DNA of 64,000 nt from Chlorobaculum thiosulfatiphilum (GCF_006265165.1 NZ_VDCH01000003.1:1-64000); one strand, 5' to 3'; shown: positions 1-12,175, counted from the first letter of the stretch. The notes: generated from the sequence alone by a model not told the origin. Made by a program: numbers and translations.

Positions 1-2
1 GC

Positions 3-53
3 AAAGTCGAAAAACTGTTTGATCATCCCAATGTTCGCTATGCCAAGAATTGA
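3..53 (+). CDS. C-terminal end of an unidentified protein (cut by window edge)
   Basis: An open frame enters from the left edge and stops at TGA 51-53, giving 16 residues that end in VRYAKN. The tail has a protein-like mix of charged residues, but it is too short to assign to a family. The 168 bases between this stop and the antiporter start hold no further gene that I can support. Confidence 0.3.
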   Translation, partial: KVEKLFDHPNVRYAKN

Positions 54-221
54 TACCTTTATTGGCCGGAGTAATAAGCGTTTGGCATCTGGCCGTGACG
101 GGTGGCGTCGAAGGTGCATGAAAGGCGGGGTCTGTCGGATCGATTGGCCGTGCCTCCTGAACGTACAAAATTCACCATGAGAACAGCCTCGGTCGTGGCG
201 TTCTCGACCCGATAAACCATC

Positions 222-1904
222 ATGGAGCATTTCGCGAGTATTCTCTTGCTGCTGTTCGTGGCGATTAGCGTTGTGCTGACCTTTCAGCGTATGCATGTTC
301 CGACCAGCCTTGGCTATCTGCTGGTTGGCGTGATTCTTGGGCCGCATACGCTTGGGCCGACCGTCACGGTGCCGGAGCTTGAAACGCTCGCCGAATTCGG
401 CGTCGTCTTTCTGATGTTTACCATCGGGCTCAATTTTTCCCTGCCGCAATTGCAGGCTTTGCGCCATCAGGTTCTCGGTCTCGGAACCGGGCAGGTCGCC
501 TTCACCACGCTGCTTGTCGGCCTCATTGTGTGGCTTTCGGAGGTTCCGGCGGCCTCGGCCTTCGTGTTCGGCGCGGTGTTCGCACAGTCCTCGACCAGCA
601 TCATCGCCAGCCTTCTGAGCGAGCAGGGGGAGGACAACGCCAAACATGGACGGCTCGGCCTTGCCATGTCTGTGTTTCAGGACGTCACAGCGGTTCCTTT
701 TCTGGTGATCATTCCCGTGCTGGGAACATCGGTCGCTGCGGATGTGCTTGCCGGGGCGCTTGGGTGGGCGCTGGCCAAAGCCGTGCTTGCGTTCGTGCTG
801 GTGTTCATCGCTGGCCGCTGGTTGCTGCATCCGCTGTTTCATTTTATCTCCCGCCGCCGTTCGCTTGAAATGTTCACGCTCGCCGTGCTTCTGGTCGCCC
901 TGGTCGCTGCGTGGGCTACCAACAGCCTCGGCCTGTCGCTCGCTTTTGGCGGATTTCTTGCCGGTATGATACTCGGAGAGACGGAGTTCCGCCATCAGGT
1001 CGAATCGAGCATCCGCCCGTTCCGCGATGTTTTGCTAGGCCTGTTCTTTATCGGCATCGGCATGAGGTTCGACCCTGCGGCGGTGCTTCCGATCTGGCAT
1101 CTGGCCATGCTCGGCGCGTTGCTCATCATGGCGGCCAAAACGCTGATCGTCGCGGCGATGGTGCGGCGAATGGGCGTTGCCCTCCAGGACGCCTGGCGTA
1201 CCGGCATATTGTTGAGCGTGGGCGGCGAGTTCGGCCTCGCGCTCGTTGCCATTGCGCTGGATTCAAAAGTCTTCGATCTTCGGCAGGGGCAGGTCGCGAT
1301 CACCTCGGTGCTGCTGGCGATGGTGCTTGGCGCGGTGCTCGTCCGGTTCAACGGCGCGATAGCGTCCCGGCTGGTCAAGGCGCGTCCCGCCGAAACCGGA
1401 ACGACGCCGGAGTTGCAGGAGGAGACCGGGCGGCAGGTCGTGATCGGCGGTTATGGCCGCGTGGGCCACGCCATCGCCGTGCTGCTGCATTCGAGCGGCA
1501 TTCCGTGCGTGGCTTTCGATACCGATCTGGCCAGGATCGCGCAGGGCAAACAGGACGGTATTCCGGTATCGTTCGGCGATATTTCCGATCCCGAACTGCT
1601 GTCGGCCATTCATGTGGAGCGCTCGTCGCTCGTCGTGTTTACGATCGATTGTTCCGACACCGCGTTGCGAGCGATTTCCCACTTGAGGAGAATGTATCCG
1701 CAGGTTCCGGTGATCGCAAGGGCGCGTGACCTGAAGGCCAGCGGTCAGCTTCTGGAGGCCGGTGCGATACACGCCTATCCCGAAACAATCGAAGCGAGCC
1801 TCCGCCTCGGCGCAACGGCCCTGAAAATACTCGATGTTCCGACGGAGGATATCGATGAAGTGATTCAGGGCGTGAGAAACTGGGGATACAAGCCGGTGCT
1901 GTAA
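222..1904 (+). CDS. Monovalent cation:proton antiporter, CPA2/KefB-YbaL type with RCK_N domain
   Basis: A 560-residue inner-membrane protein. Residues 1 to about 380 form a dozen hydrophobic segments of the Na+/H+ exchanger fold. A cytoplasmic Rossmann domain follows, with the GYGRVG dinucleotide-binding loop near residues 409-414 and an acidic residue after the second strand (FDTD). This order is typical of CPA2 K+/H+ or Na+/H+ antiporters gated by a TrkA-N/RCK_N domain. The protein ends after RCK_N with no TrkA-C domain, as in YbaL-like members. The ATG start lies directly before the first membrane helix (MEHFASILLLLFVAIS). It appears monocistronic. The transported ion cannot be read from sequence. 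Confidence 0.9.
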   Translation: MEHFASILLLLFVAISVVLTFQRMHVPTSLGYLLVGVILGPHTLGPTVTVPELETLAEFGVVFLMFTIGLNFSLPQLQALRHQVLGLGTGQVAFTTLLVGLIVWLSEVPAASAFVFGAVFAQSSTSIIASLLSEQGEDNAKHGRLGLAMSVFQDVTAVPFLVIIPVLGTSVAADVLAGALGWALAKAVLAFVLVFIAGRWLLHPLFHFISRRRSLEMFTLAVLLVALVAAWATNSLGLSLAFGGFLAGMILGETEFRHQVESSIRPFRDVLLGLFFIGIGMRFDPAAVLPIWHLAMLGALLIMAAKTLIVAAMVRRMGVALQDAWRTGILLSVGGEFGLALVAIALDSKVFDLRQGQVAITSVLLAMVLGAVLVRFNGAIASRLVKARPAETGTTPELQEETGRQVVIGGYGRVGHAIAVLLHSSGIPCVAFDTDLARIAQGKQDGIPVSFGDISDPELLSAIHVERSSLVVFTIDCSDTALRAISHLRRMYPQVPVIARARDLKASGQLLEAGAIHAYPETIEASLRLGATALKILDVPTEDIDEVIQGVRNWGYKPVL

Positions 1905-1941
1905 TGATTTCGATGGATTCTGTCTTTGCCATCGCCGGTTT

Positions 1942-2212
1942 GTACTGTTGCGCGAGGCGTCGAGAGTGACCCGGCGCGGCGGCAAGGTGGTGACGGTCTT
2001 TTCGCACCGCTGGTTTCCGGGCAAGGAGATTCGGCTCTGGCCGGAGCGGCACCCCTTCGAGCGCCTCGGCCTGGTGCTCGGCTGCTACCGCAAGTCTGGC
2101 GGTCAGCACCGAAACCGTGCGCGGCAATTTGAGGCCGGACGATGACCGCCATATCCGGGAAAGTATCTATTCCGACCCGCTGTTCGCGGTGTGGGGGAGC
2201 GTCGGAGCATGA
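1942..2212 (+). pseudogene. Remnant of a class I SAM-dependent methyltransferase (C-terminal part, frameshifted)
   Basis: In one frame about 1948-2100 reads LREASRVTRRGGKVV, then TVFSHRWFPGKEIRLW and HPFERLGLVLGCY. This resembles the C-terminal half of a small SAM-methyltransferase family: an 'R.LRPGG' strand, then an 'SNRWFP..IR.W..LH.FERMGLVL' segment. A frame change near 2101-2105 then gives TETVRGNLRPDDDRHI and SDPLFAVWG, ending at TGA 2210-2212, which fits the expected tail of the same family. The N-terminal AdoMet-binding half is absent. It is a decayed gene rather than two short ORFs. Family assignment is from remembered motif patterns. Confidence 0.6.
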
Positions 2213-2294
2213 GGGTGACGGGGGCGGCGATGTCAGAAATCAGAAATATCGATTGATGCGACGGTCTGGCGGCAGGACGAGGGTTGCGTTCTTC

Positions 2295-2378
2295 TCTGCG
2301 ATTGAACGCAGAATTGGAGAAGAGTCAGTGATCGCGTACTTTGATGAAGTGCGATGAAATACGATAAACTTCGATGGA
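2295..2378 (+). promoter_or_regulatory. Leader of the toxin-antitoxin operon: hairpin and paired ACTTyGATG elements
   Basis: TCTGCG ATTGAA CGCAGA (2295-2312) forms a short perfect hairpin. Further down, ACTTTGATGAAGT (2338-2350) and ACTTCGATGGA (2368-2378) are near-copies 30 bases apart, roughly three helical turns, just before the antitoxin ATG. RHH antitoxins commonly autoregulate by binding paired short repeats. Calling this the operator is inference. Confidence 0.3.
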
Positions 2379-2387
2379 GCAAGCACC

Positions 2388-2648
2388 ATGACGACAACCG
2401 CAAAACGTGAACAGGTCAGCTTCAAGCTTGACGCCAACACCAAGAGGCGGCTAGAAGCCCTTGCCGTCGCCACCAGAAGAACCCGGACTTTTGTTCTCGA
2501 AGAGGCCATCAATCAATACCTCGATCTCAATGAATGGCAGCTCAAAAGCATCGAAGAGGGGTTGGCTGATGCGAAGGAAGGCAAGGTCATTGACAGCGAA
2601 ACTCTCGTGAAGCAACTGGAGGCGCGAGTTGAAAGTAGTCTGGACTGA
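2388..2648 (+). CDS. Ribbon-helix-helix antitoxin (ParD/RelB-like)
   Basis: An 86-residue protein. Residues 8-50 (EQVSFKLDANTKRRLEALAV, then RTRTFVLEEAINQYL) match the CopG/Arc-type ribbon-helix-helix DNA-binding fold: one beta strand and two helices. The acidic C-terminal half (EEGLADAKEGKVIDSETLVKQL) is the usual toxin-wrapping segment. GGAG lies upstream of the ATG. It overlaps the toxin start by 20 bases, so the two are surely co-translated. Expected role: neutralise the downstream ParE-like toxin and repress the operon. Confidence 0.85.
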   Translation: MTTTAKREQVSFKLDANTKRRLEALAVATRRTRTFVLEEAINQYLDLNEWQLKSIEEGLADAKEGKVIDSETLVKQLEARVESSLD

Positions 2649-2910
2649 GACGGCGCTGAAACGCCTCGATGAAATCGAAGCGTACATCAAGCAGGAGAGT
2701 GAGCGGGCAGCCAGAAAAACGATTTTAAGTCTGGTCAACAAAACCATAGACCAGTTGACCCTCTATCCCGGAAGCGGCAAGCCCGGACGTCTCTACGGTA
2801 CGCGAGAGTTGTTTTTTGTGGATATTTCTTATCTGGTTGTTTACACAGCCGATACCGAAAACGTGACAGTCATTACCGTGTTCCATACCGCTCAAAATTA
2901 CCAGCCGTAG
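2629..2910 (+). CDS. ParE/RelE-family toxin
   Basis: A 93-residue protein in the ParE/RelE fold. It has an N-terminal strand and helix (VVWTETALKRLDEIEAYI), a long helix, the YPGSGKPGR turn, and C-terminal strands ending VTVITVFHTAQNY. The conserved Arg before the last sheet and the terminal 'vFHt.q' segment are typical. ParE toxins poison DNA gyrase, while RelE relatives cleave mRNA. The two cannot be separated safely here, but the RHH partner and sequence style favour ParE. It starts with TTG inside the antitoxin gene. The next gene, a TIR-domain gene, is about 80 bases downstream. Confidence 0.83.
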   Translation: MKVVWTETALKRLDEIEAYIKQESERAARKTILSLVNKTIDQLTLYPGSGKPGRLYGTRELFFVDISYLVVYTADTENVTVITVFHTAQNYQP

Positions 2911-2988
2911 TTGGCGAGAGGCTTTTGATTGAGAGTTGGTGGAGTGATTTCTTATAATAAATTGTTTTTTTTCAAGAGGATGCGTGCT

Positions 2989-3990
2989 ATGAAAGAGCAT
3001 TTAAGGATTCTGGAATTGGCTGCAAAAAATGGTTTACCTGAAGAGATGGACAGCGCTTCTGAGCTGTCTATTGAAGTGGTTCAGGAGTTGGTTGAGGTGG
3101 GTTATCTTAAGGCAATTGATGCCTCGTCGGATGATGGAATATCTTATTTAGAACCTAAAATTACATTGGCTGGTAGAGAATATTTGCAAGGACTTATATC
3201 ACGGAAGAAGCAAGAAAATATGCAAGAAAATAAATCAGAAATCCGTTTGTTCATTAGCCATAGCAGCACGGATTCAGTATTAGTTGAACACTTAGTTGAA
3301 TTTCTGCAAGTGGCCCTAAATCTTTCAGCTTCAAAAATTAGATGTACGAGTATTAACGGTTATCGTCTTCCTGGAGGCGTGAATACGGACGAACAGTTAA
3401 AGCGTGAAGTACATGAAGCGGATGTGCTAATCGGCGTTATTTCTTCCGATAGTCTTCAGTCCTTGTATGTTGTTTTTGAATTAGGTGCACGCTGGGGCGC
3501 TGGTCGCCTATTGTATCCTCTGCTTGTTCCTGGCACGACTGCAAAAATCCTCGGAGGGCCTCTTGCAGGTCTCAACGCATTGAGTATTGGCGATCGATCA
3601 CAATTGCATCAATTGGTTGCAGAGTTAGGACATGTTTTAGACATTCAACCAGAAATGCCTGCTGTATATGATCGATATATTGATGCTATTGTAAAGCAAA
3701 ATAAATCAGTAACCTCCAAAGCCGAAGAGTCATCAAATCGCTTTGATTCTGATGATCTAACAGCGGAACAAACGAAGATATTACAGCTTCTTGCCCGCGC
3801 TGGTGACAAACAGTTATTTCTTCAGCAAATCTCAAAAACTATTCAAGAGAGTGATACTCGGGCAGAATACCATGTTGAACAACTAATTGACAAGACGCTA
3901 ATAAGCCCTTCTTATGCAATAGGAGAACCTCCCACCTATTGTTTGTCGAAAAATGGTCGTGCTTATCTGGTTGAGAGAAATCTCGTATAA
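2989..3990 (+). CDS. TIR-domain protein flanked by helical/winged-helix-like domains, candidate NAD+-acting defence or signalling protein
   Basis: A 333-residue protein if it starts at ATG 2989, which has AGAGG eight to ten bases upstream (in-frame upstream starts at 2980 and 2929 are possible). Residues 1-70 look like a winged-helix module ending KITLAGREYLQGLI. Residues 85 to about 225 form a TIR domain: IRLFISHSSTD at strand A and box 1, and a helix containing SLYVVFELGARWG whose Glu164 sits where TIR NADases have the catalytic Glu. Residues 257-333 form a second winged-helix-like module (ILQLLARAGDKQLFL, then YCLSKNGRAYLVERN). The gene is visibly AT-rich against GC-rich neighbours, which suggests transfer. 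There is no adjacent effector or sensor gene. TIR assignment is firm; function is inference. Confidence 0.75.
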   Translation: MKEHLRILELAAKNGLPEEMDSASELSIEVVQELVEVGYLKAIDASSDDGISYLEPKITLAGREYLQGLISRKKQENMQENKSEIRLFISHSSTDSVLVEHLVEFLQVALNLSASKIRCTSINGYRLPGGVNTDEQLKREVHEADVLIGVISSDSLQSLYVVFELGARWGAGRLLYPLLVPGTTAKILGGPLAGLNALSIGDRSQLHQLVAELGHVLDIQPEMPAVYDRYIDAIVKQNKSVTSKAEESSNRFDSDDLTAEQTKILQLLARAGDKQLFLQQISKTIQESDTRAEYHVEQLIDKTLISPSYAIGEPPTYCLSKNGRAYLVERNLV

Positions 3991-4005
3991 TTATATCCTT
4001 CCCTC

Positions 4006-5061
4006 TCACCCCAACCGCCGGAACGCCGAGGCTTTGATCGCGGCGAAGAGCGTTGTGCCGGTCGCGATTTCCAGCTCTTCGGCGGCGGCGCGGACGATTT
4101 CGGCGACGAGCCTCTTGCCGCCGGATTCGAGCACCACGCCTTTGCGGCCGTCCGAGTCGAAGAGTTCGGCGACGCAGCATTCGAGCAGGTTGCGGGCGCT
4201 GATCGCTTCGGGGTGCTGCTTGAAGAGGATGATGTCGCGCGACGAAAGTTCAAAAAGCGACTCTTCGCCGGTGCGCCCCTCCGAGATGATCAGTTCGCTG
4301 TTGCCCCAAGGGCAGTGGAAGAGACCGTCTTGCTTCTTCGCGCCATTCAGGCGCAGCAGATTGAGATAACCTTTCGGGTTGCTTGCCATGCCTGCGCGGG
4401 CGAGCTGGTCGGGGGTCGAAATGCCCTCGATGCGCCCCTCTGAGACCACCATCACCTGGTCGGTCATAAGCTGCATTTCGGAGATCGAGTGCGAGATGAA
4501 GAGGTAGGGAACGCCAAACTCTTCGCTGACGCTGCGCAGGTAGGGGATGATCTGGTAGCGGAGCGAGTCGTCGAGCGCCGAGAGCGGTTCGTCCATGACG
4601 AGCAGGCGCGGGTTGGCGAGCACCGCGCGACCGAGGGCGACGCGCTGCTTTTCGCCGCCGGAGAGCTTGTTGACGCCGCGTGTCATCAGGTGGCCGAGGT
4701 TGAGCACCTCGATGAGCGCTTCGGGGCTGATTTTGCGATGTTCCGGGCGGCACCGCTTGTAGCCGTAGAAGAGGTTCGCCTTGACGCCGAGATGCGGGAA
4801 GAGCCGCGCATGTTGAAAAACGATGGCGATGCGCCGCTTTTCGGGCGAGAGGTTGATGCGCTTGCGGCTGCTGAAGAGGCAGATGTCGTCGAGGTGCAGC
4901 TCGCCGGAATCGGGCGTCATCAGCCCGGAGATCATGTGCACCAGCGTTGACTTGCCGCTGCCGGACGCGCCGAAGATGCCGGAGTGGTCGCCCTCGATGA
5001 CGCTTTGCATGGCAAGGTCGAACGAACCGAGTCTCTTTCGGATGTCGATGCTGAGCTTCAT
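4006..5061 (-). CDS. modC: Molybdate ABC transporter ATP-binding protein
   Basis: A 351-residue ABC ATPase. Walker A is GASGSGKST (31-39), the signature is LSGGEKQ (133-139) and Walker B is LLVMDE (153-158). The switch His follows in FISHS. Beyond about residue 290 there is a TOBE-like ligand-binding region (LLECCVAELFDSDGRKGVVL...), as in ModC. The 'DEPLSALDDSLRYQI' stretch is typical of ModC/CysA-type importers. Its start overlaps the modB stop (ATGA), so translation is coupled. It is last in the modD-A-B-C operon and ends 15 bases from the convergent TIR gene. Confidence 0.93.
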   Translation of the reverse strand: MKLSIDIRKRLGSFDLAMQSVIEGDHSGIFGASGSGKSTLVHMISGLMTPDSGELHLDDICLFSSRKRINLSPEKRRIAIVFQHARLFPHLGVKANLFYGYKRCRPEHRKISPEALIEVLNLGHLMTRGVNKLSGGEKQRVALGRAVLANPRLLVMDEPLSALDDSLRYQIIPYLRSVSEEFGVPYLFISHSISEMQLMTDQVMVVSEGRIEGISTPDQLARAGMASNPKGYLNLLRLNGAKKQDGLFHCPWGNSELIISEGRTGEESLFELSSRDIILFKQHPEAISARNLLECCVAELFDSDGRKGVVLESGGKRLVAEIVRAAAEELEIATGTTLFAAIKASAFRRLG

Positions 5062-5744
5062 GCCTCCCTCCTCGTTTCGAGCTGCTTGCCAATCACTTCA
5101 TGCAGCAGCAGTATGATCACCGATAGCGCAACCGATACGCCGCAGAGCGACAGGGCCATCGACGTACCGGTCGGCGAGCTGGCGTAATCGTAGATGGCGA
5201 GCGGGATGGTCTGCGTCACGCCGGGAATGTTGCCCGCGACGATGATGGTCGCGCCGAATTCGCCGAGGCTGCGGGCGAACATGAGCGACGAACCGGCGAT
5301 CATCCCCCGCAAGGAGAGCGGCAGCACGACCGTGAAAAGCGTGTCGTACCAGGTCGCGCCGAGGCTTCGCGACGCTTGGAGAAGCTGCCGGTCGATCGAC
5401 TCCATGCCGAGCCGGATCGAGCGCACGAGCAGCGGAAAACCGACGGTGGCCGAGGCCACGACCGCGGCTTTCCAGGTGAAGATGAACTCGATGCCGGCGC
5501 TCTTGAGCATTGCGCCGCCCCAGCCGTTGCGCCCGAAGAAGAGCAGCAGGAAGTAGCCGATCACCACCGGCGGCAGGGTGAGCGGCAGATTGACCAGCAC
5601 TTCGAGCAGCACCTTGCCCCGGAAATGCCGGAACATCATGAGCCATGCCGTCGCGAATCCGAAGGGCAACGAAAGAAGCGTTGCCGTCACGGCGATCTTC
5701 ATCGAGAGCAGAATAGCCGTTATGTCTTGCGGCGACAGGTTCAT
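5058..5744 (-). CDS. modB: Molybdate ABC transporter permease
   Basis: A 228-residue inner-membrane protein with five to six hydrophobic segments. The EAA loop appears as 'QLLQASRSLGATWYDTLFTVVLPLS', which contacts ModC. The start 'MNLSPQDITAILLSMKIAV' is the usual ModB N-terminus. The gene lies 22 bases after modA and overlaps modC by four bases. It forms the membrane channel for MoO4(2-), and possibly tungstate. Confidence 0.94.
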   Translation of the reverse strand: MNLSPQDITAILLSMKIAVTATLLSLPFGFATAWLMMFRHFRGKVLLEVLVNLPLTLPPVVIGYFLLLFFGRNGWGGAMLKSAGIEFIFTWKAAVVASATVGFPLLVRSIRLGMESIDRQLLQASRSLGATWYDTLFTVVLPLSLRGMIAGSSLMFARSLGEFGATIIVAGNIPGVTQTIPLAIYDYASSPTGTSMALSLCGVSVALSVIILLLHEVIGKQLETRREA

Positions 5745-5766
5745 GGTGTTCGTCAGGAACGAAAGA

Positions 5767-6525
5767 TTACTTCAGGATAAAACCGTATTTCTTCAGGATC
5801 GATTTTGCCTCGCCGCCCTGAATCCAGGCGAAGAAGGCTTTGGCATCGGCATTGCCAGCTCCGCTCACCGTCAGCGCCATCGGATAGACCACTCGTGCGT
5901 GGAGCTTTTCGGGCACGACAAAGCGAATTTTCGCCTTTTTGGCCTGCATTGCGTCCGTGCGATAGACAAACGAGCCGTCAACCTCGCCCATCTCGGCGTA
6001 GGTCAGACACTCCCGCACATCCTTGGCCATCACGAGCTTCGCGGCGAGCTTCTTGTCGAGTCCCGAATTTTTCATCGATTCCATCGCATACTCGCCCGCC
6101 GGAACGCTTTTCGGGCTGCCGATGGCGATCCTGTCGAGCTTCGTCAGGTCACTCATGCCGGAGACCTTTTTGGTGGTCGCGCCAGCAAAGACGAGCGCAT
6201 TATACGCGAAATTCTTCCGGCTTTTTGCGTCGAGCATTTTTTTGTTCAAAAGATAATCGATCCACTCGGTGCTTGCCGAAATGAAAATGTCGGAGGGAGC
6301 GCCGTTCTCGATCTGACCGGCCAGCGCGCCCGACGCGCCGAAGTTTTTCACGATGGTCGTGCCTGCGTGAGTGGCCGTGAATTTGTCCGCCATCTCGTTG
6401 ATCGCCTCCTTGAGGCTTGCGGCTGCCGAGATGCTGACTTGTCCCGCCATAGCCGGAACGGCGGTTAACATGAGGGCGAGGAGCGCGGCGATAATGCGCG
6501 GCATTCGGAATTGCATGGTTTTCAT
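5767..6525 (-). CDS. modA: Molybdate ABC transporter periplasmic substrate-binding protein
   Basis: A 252-residue exported protein. The signal peptide is basic then hydrophobic, with likely cleavage after AMA at residues 25-27. The mature start QVSISAAASLKEAI carries the 'aAaSL' oxyanion-binding motif of ModA. Later segments NFGASGALAGQIENGAPSDI and FVYRTDA are also typical. It captures molybdate/tungstate in the periplasm and hands it to ModBC. It follows modD by only seven bases. Confidence 0.94.
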   Translation of the reverse strand: MKTMQFRMPRIIAALLALMLTAVPAMAGQVSISAAASLKEAINEMADKFTATHAGTTIVKNFGASGALAGQIENGAPSDIFISASTEWIDYLLNKKMLDAKSRKNFAYNALVFAGATTKKVSGMSDLTKLDRIAIGSPKSVPAGEYAMESMKNSGLDKKLAAKLVMAKDVRECLTYAEMGEVDGSFVYRTDAMQAKKAKIRFVVPEKLHARVVYPMALTVSGAGNADAKAFFAWIQGGEAKSILKKYGFILK

Positions 6526-6532
6526 GGTTGCG

Positions 6533-7390
6533 TCAGGGTTTTGGTTTTGGGTTGATGCCGGTGGAAAAATCCGCTGGTTTGCCGAAATAGACCGATGAGA
6601 GCACGAGAATGTCGATGCCGGTCGCGGCGTAGCTGGCGGCGTTCTCGCCGTTGATGCCGCCCGCCGCCGAGATGGCCACGCCGGGAAAGCGGCTGCGGAT
6701 CTCCGTGACCAGCGCCGCGAGATCGGCGACGGGCATCTTGTCCACCTGCACCACGTCCGCTCCCGCCGCCGCGATGCGGAGCGCCTCTTCGGCGCTGTCC
6801 GCCTCGACGAGAATTTTCTGTTCTGGAGCGCGGCTCTTCAGCTCCGGGAGCTTTTCGAGGAACGCATCGAGTCCGCCGAGGAACGCCGTGTGCTGGCTGA
6901 AGACGAGGATCGACTCCGAAAGTCCGAGGCGATGGGGAAAGGCGCCGCCCGCCATGATCGCCTTGATGGCGATCTTTTTGGTGCCGGGAAAGGATTTGCG
7001 CGTCGTCACGACGCTGACGCCCTGATTGGCGGCGCGCGCGCGTTCGACGATGGAGGCGGTGCGCGTCGAGATGCCGGAGGCGTATTCGAGCAGGTTCATC
7101 GCCACTTTCCAGCCCGCGTGCAGCGCCGCCGCCGGGCCGGAGGCTCTCAGAATCACCGTGCCCGGCGCGGCGACCGTGCCCGACGGAAGCGCGAAGAGCA
7201 CCTCCGCGCCGCATTTCGCGAGCACCCGCCCGGCCTCCTCGGTGCAGCAAAGCACCGTCCGCTCACGCGTGGTGAAGGCGATCTCGCCCGGCTCCGCGCC
7301 AATGCCGAGCAGGGTAGTCGTCAAATCACCGTAAGGCGCGTCCTCTTCGATATATCGTTCAATTTCGCTGTCGGGAGTGAGGCTGTACAT
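6533..7390 (-). CDS. modD: ModD, quinolinate-phosphoribosyltransferase-like protein of the molybdate operon
   Basis: A 285-residue protein with the nicotinate/quinolinate phosphoribosyltransferase fold. The N-terminal domain has 'DAPYGDLTT', and the barrel has 'RTASIVERARAANQGVSVVTTRKSFPGTKKIAIKAIMAGG'. The 'TTRKSFPG.K' form replaces the 'TRKTTPGLR' of true NadC, the usual sign of ModD. It is first in the operon, directly under a ModE-box-like palindrome. ModD's reaction is not settled, and a role in molybdenum handling is inferred from operon membership. Confidence 0.9.
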   Translation of the reverse strand: MYSLTPDSEIERYIEEDAPYGDLTTTLLGIGAEPGEIAFTTRERTVLCCTEEAGRVLAKCGAEVLFALPSGTVAAPGTVILRASGPAAALHAGWKVAMNLLEYASGISTRTASIVERARAANQGVSVVTTRKSFPGTKKIAIKAIMAGGAFPHRLGLSESILVFSQHTAFLGGLDAFLEKLPELKSRAPEQKILVEADSAEEALRIAAAGADVVQVDKMPVADLAALVTEIRSRFPGVAISAAGGINGENAASYAATGIDILVLSSVYFGKPADFSTGINPKPKP

Positions 7391-7407
7391 TCGTGAATAT
7401 TTTAGAA

Positions 7408-7431
7408 CGTTATGTGATTTCTGTTATAGCG
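7408..7431 (-). promoter_or_regulatory. ModE-box-like operator upstream of modDABC
   Basis: CGTTAT, 12 bases, then ATAGCG, ending 18 bases before the modD ATG. The known E. coli modA operator has the same architecture as I recall it: CGTTAT, 12 bases, ATAACG. An AT-rich -10-like TAAAAT on the minus strand lies between this box and the start, so a bound repressor would block transcription. The ModE gene itself is not in this window. Confidence 0.6.
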
Positions 7432-7830
7432 TAAAGCGCAGGTTCTGGAATTTCTGTGTCGTCCGCGTAATCGTTCTGTTCTCGTGCTTTTCGGTGATGG
7501 CCCTGATAAATTTAGGGATAAATGCGATTAATCCTAAGAATATTTGTGTTGCGCGTTGCGATGACTTTGAAAAACCTACGGATATGTTGTCGCGCCTGTT
7601 TTCGGTATGTTTTACGGGAAATAACGAATTCTTCCTGACATTGGCAAAAGTGTCCTGGAGCGATGGATTGTCAGGTGGAATGGAGGCTCCTGATCTGACT
7701 CCTTGTTCAGCGCAGTTGTTGCCGGGTAATAAACGGAGCTTTTTTCTTATACTTCAAGGCGCTCGGAGCTTTCGATTTCGATCTGAATGGAGTGGAGCGT
7801 GATCCGTAACGATGAACCAAACCCAAGTCG
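7432..7830. other. Intergenic region between the divergent mod operon and lolD-like gene
   Basis: About 400 bases, more AT-rich than the flanks. An open frame on the plus strand (7377-7802) begins inside modD's 5' end and crosses the ModE-like box. It has uneven composition and no recognisable domain, so I do not call it. No riboswitch-like fold was recognised. Promoters for the lolD-cruA-ligA series should lie here. Confidence 0.5.
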
Positions 7831-8544
7831 ATGGCTGAATCGATTCTCAGGCTTGAAGGAGTCCGCAGGGAGCTCGAACTGTCGCGAGATGTGCGTCAGA
7901 CGATCATTCCGAATCTTTCGCTCGATATTTTCGCGGGTGAGTTCGTGGCCATCACCGGGCCGTCGGGGTCGGGCAAATCGACGCTGCTCTACATCATGGG
8001 CGGCCTCGACAAGCCGACTTTCGGCAAGGTGTGGCTCGACGGGCAGGAGATTACCGGCCTCGACGAGGCCGAGATGACCGTGATCCGGAACCAGAAGATC
8101 GGTTTCATCTACCAGTTCCACTTCCTGCTTCCCGAGTTCAGCGCGGTCGATAATGTGATGATGCCGATGCTGATTCGCCGCAAATACGGCAAGAAGGAGA
8201 TTCGCGAGCGGGCGATGCAGTTGCTCGACATGGTCGGCCTCGAAGACAAGTACACGAACAAGCCGAACCAGCTCTCCGGCGGCCAGCAGCAGCGCGTGGC
8301 GATTGCGCGGGCGCTGGCCAACGAGCCGAAGGTGCTGCTCGGCGACGAGCCGACCGGCAACCTCGACACCCGCTCGGCTAACAATGTCTATGAACTTTTC
8401 GCCCGGCTGAACCGCGAACTGAACCAGACCGTGATTGTCGTCACGCACGACGAGGAGTTCGCCAACCGCGCGGGCCGCCGCATCCACCTCGTTGACGGCA
8501 AGATCGAGAGCGATTCGCACACGCCGCAACCAGCATCCGCCTGA
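7831..8544 (+). CDS. LolD/MacB-type ABC transporter ATP-binding protein
   Basis: A 237-residue ATPase. Walker A is GPSGSGKST (43-51), the signature [15 protein letters not shown] lies near 148-162, Walker B is [12 protein letters not shown], and the switch is VTHD. The 'GDEPTGNLD' form and short length mark the LolD/MacB/FtsE group, which couples to type VII ABC permeases that move lipoproteins or other substrates out of the inner membrane. No FtsX-like permease gene is adjacent, so the partner must be encoded elsewhere. It ends 20 bases before cruA and may be co-transcribed with it. Confidence 0.85.
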   Translation: MAESILRLEGVRRELELSRDVRQTIIPNLSLDIFAGEFVAITGPSGSGKSTLLYIMGGLDKPTFGKVWLDGQEITGLDEAEMTVIRNQKIGFIYQFHFLLPEFSAVDNVMMPMLIRRKYGKKEIRERAMQLLDMVGLEDKYTNKPNQLSGGQQQRVAIARALANEPKVLLGDEPTGNLDTRSANNVYELFARLNRELNQTVIVVTHDEEFANRAGRRIHLVDGKIESDSHTPQPASA

Positions 8545-8563
8545 AACCACACGGAGACGATCC

Positions 8564-12132
<3,569 letters not shown>

Positions 12133-12175
12133 AATGTATATTTTTGATTGATAACATCATCAAGCAAGCAATATT

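Noticed and set aside
7377-7802. Plus-strand ORF of 141 residues between modD and the lolD-like gene
   Set aside because: It begins inside modD, crosses the ModE-like box, has odd composition and no recognisable domain. More likely regulatory sequence.
7432-7830. Molybdenum-cofactor riboswitch upstream of the mod or lolD genes
   Set aside because: No fold or conserved sequence of that class was recognised. The ModE-like palindrome is a simpler explanation for control.
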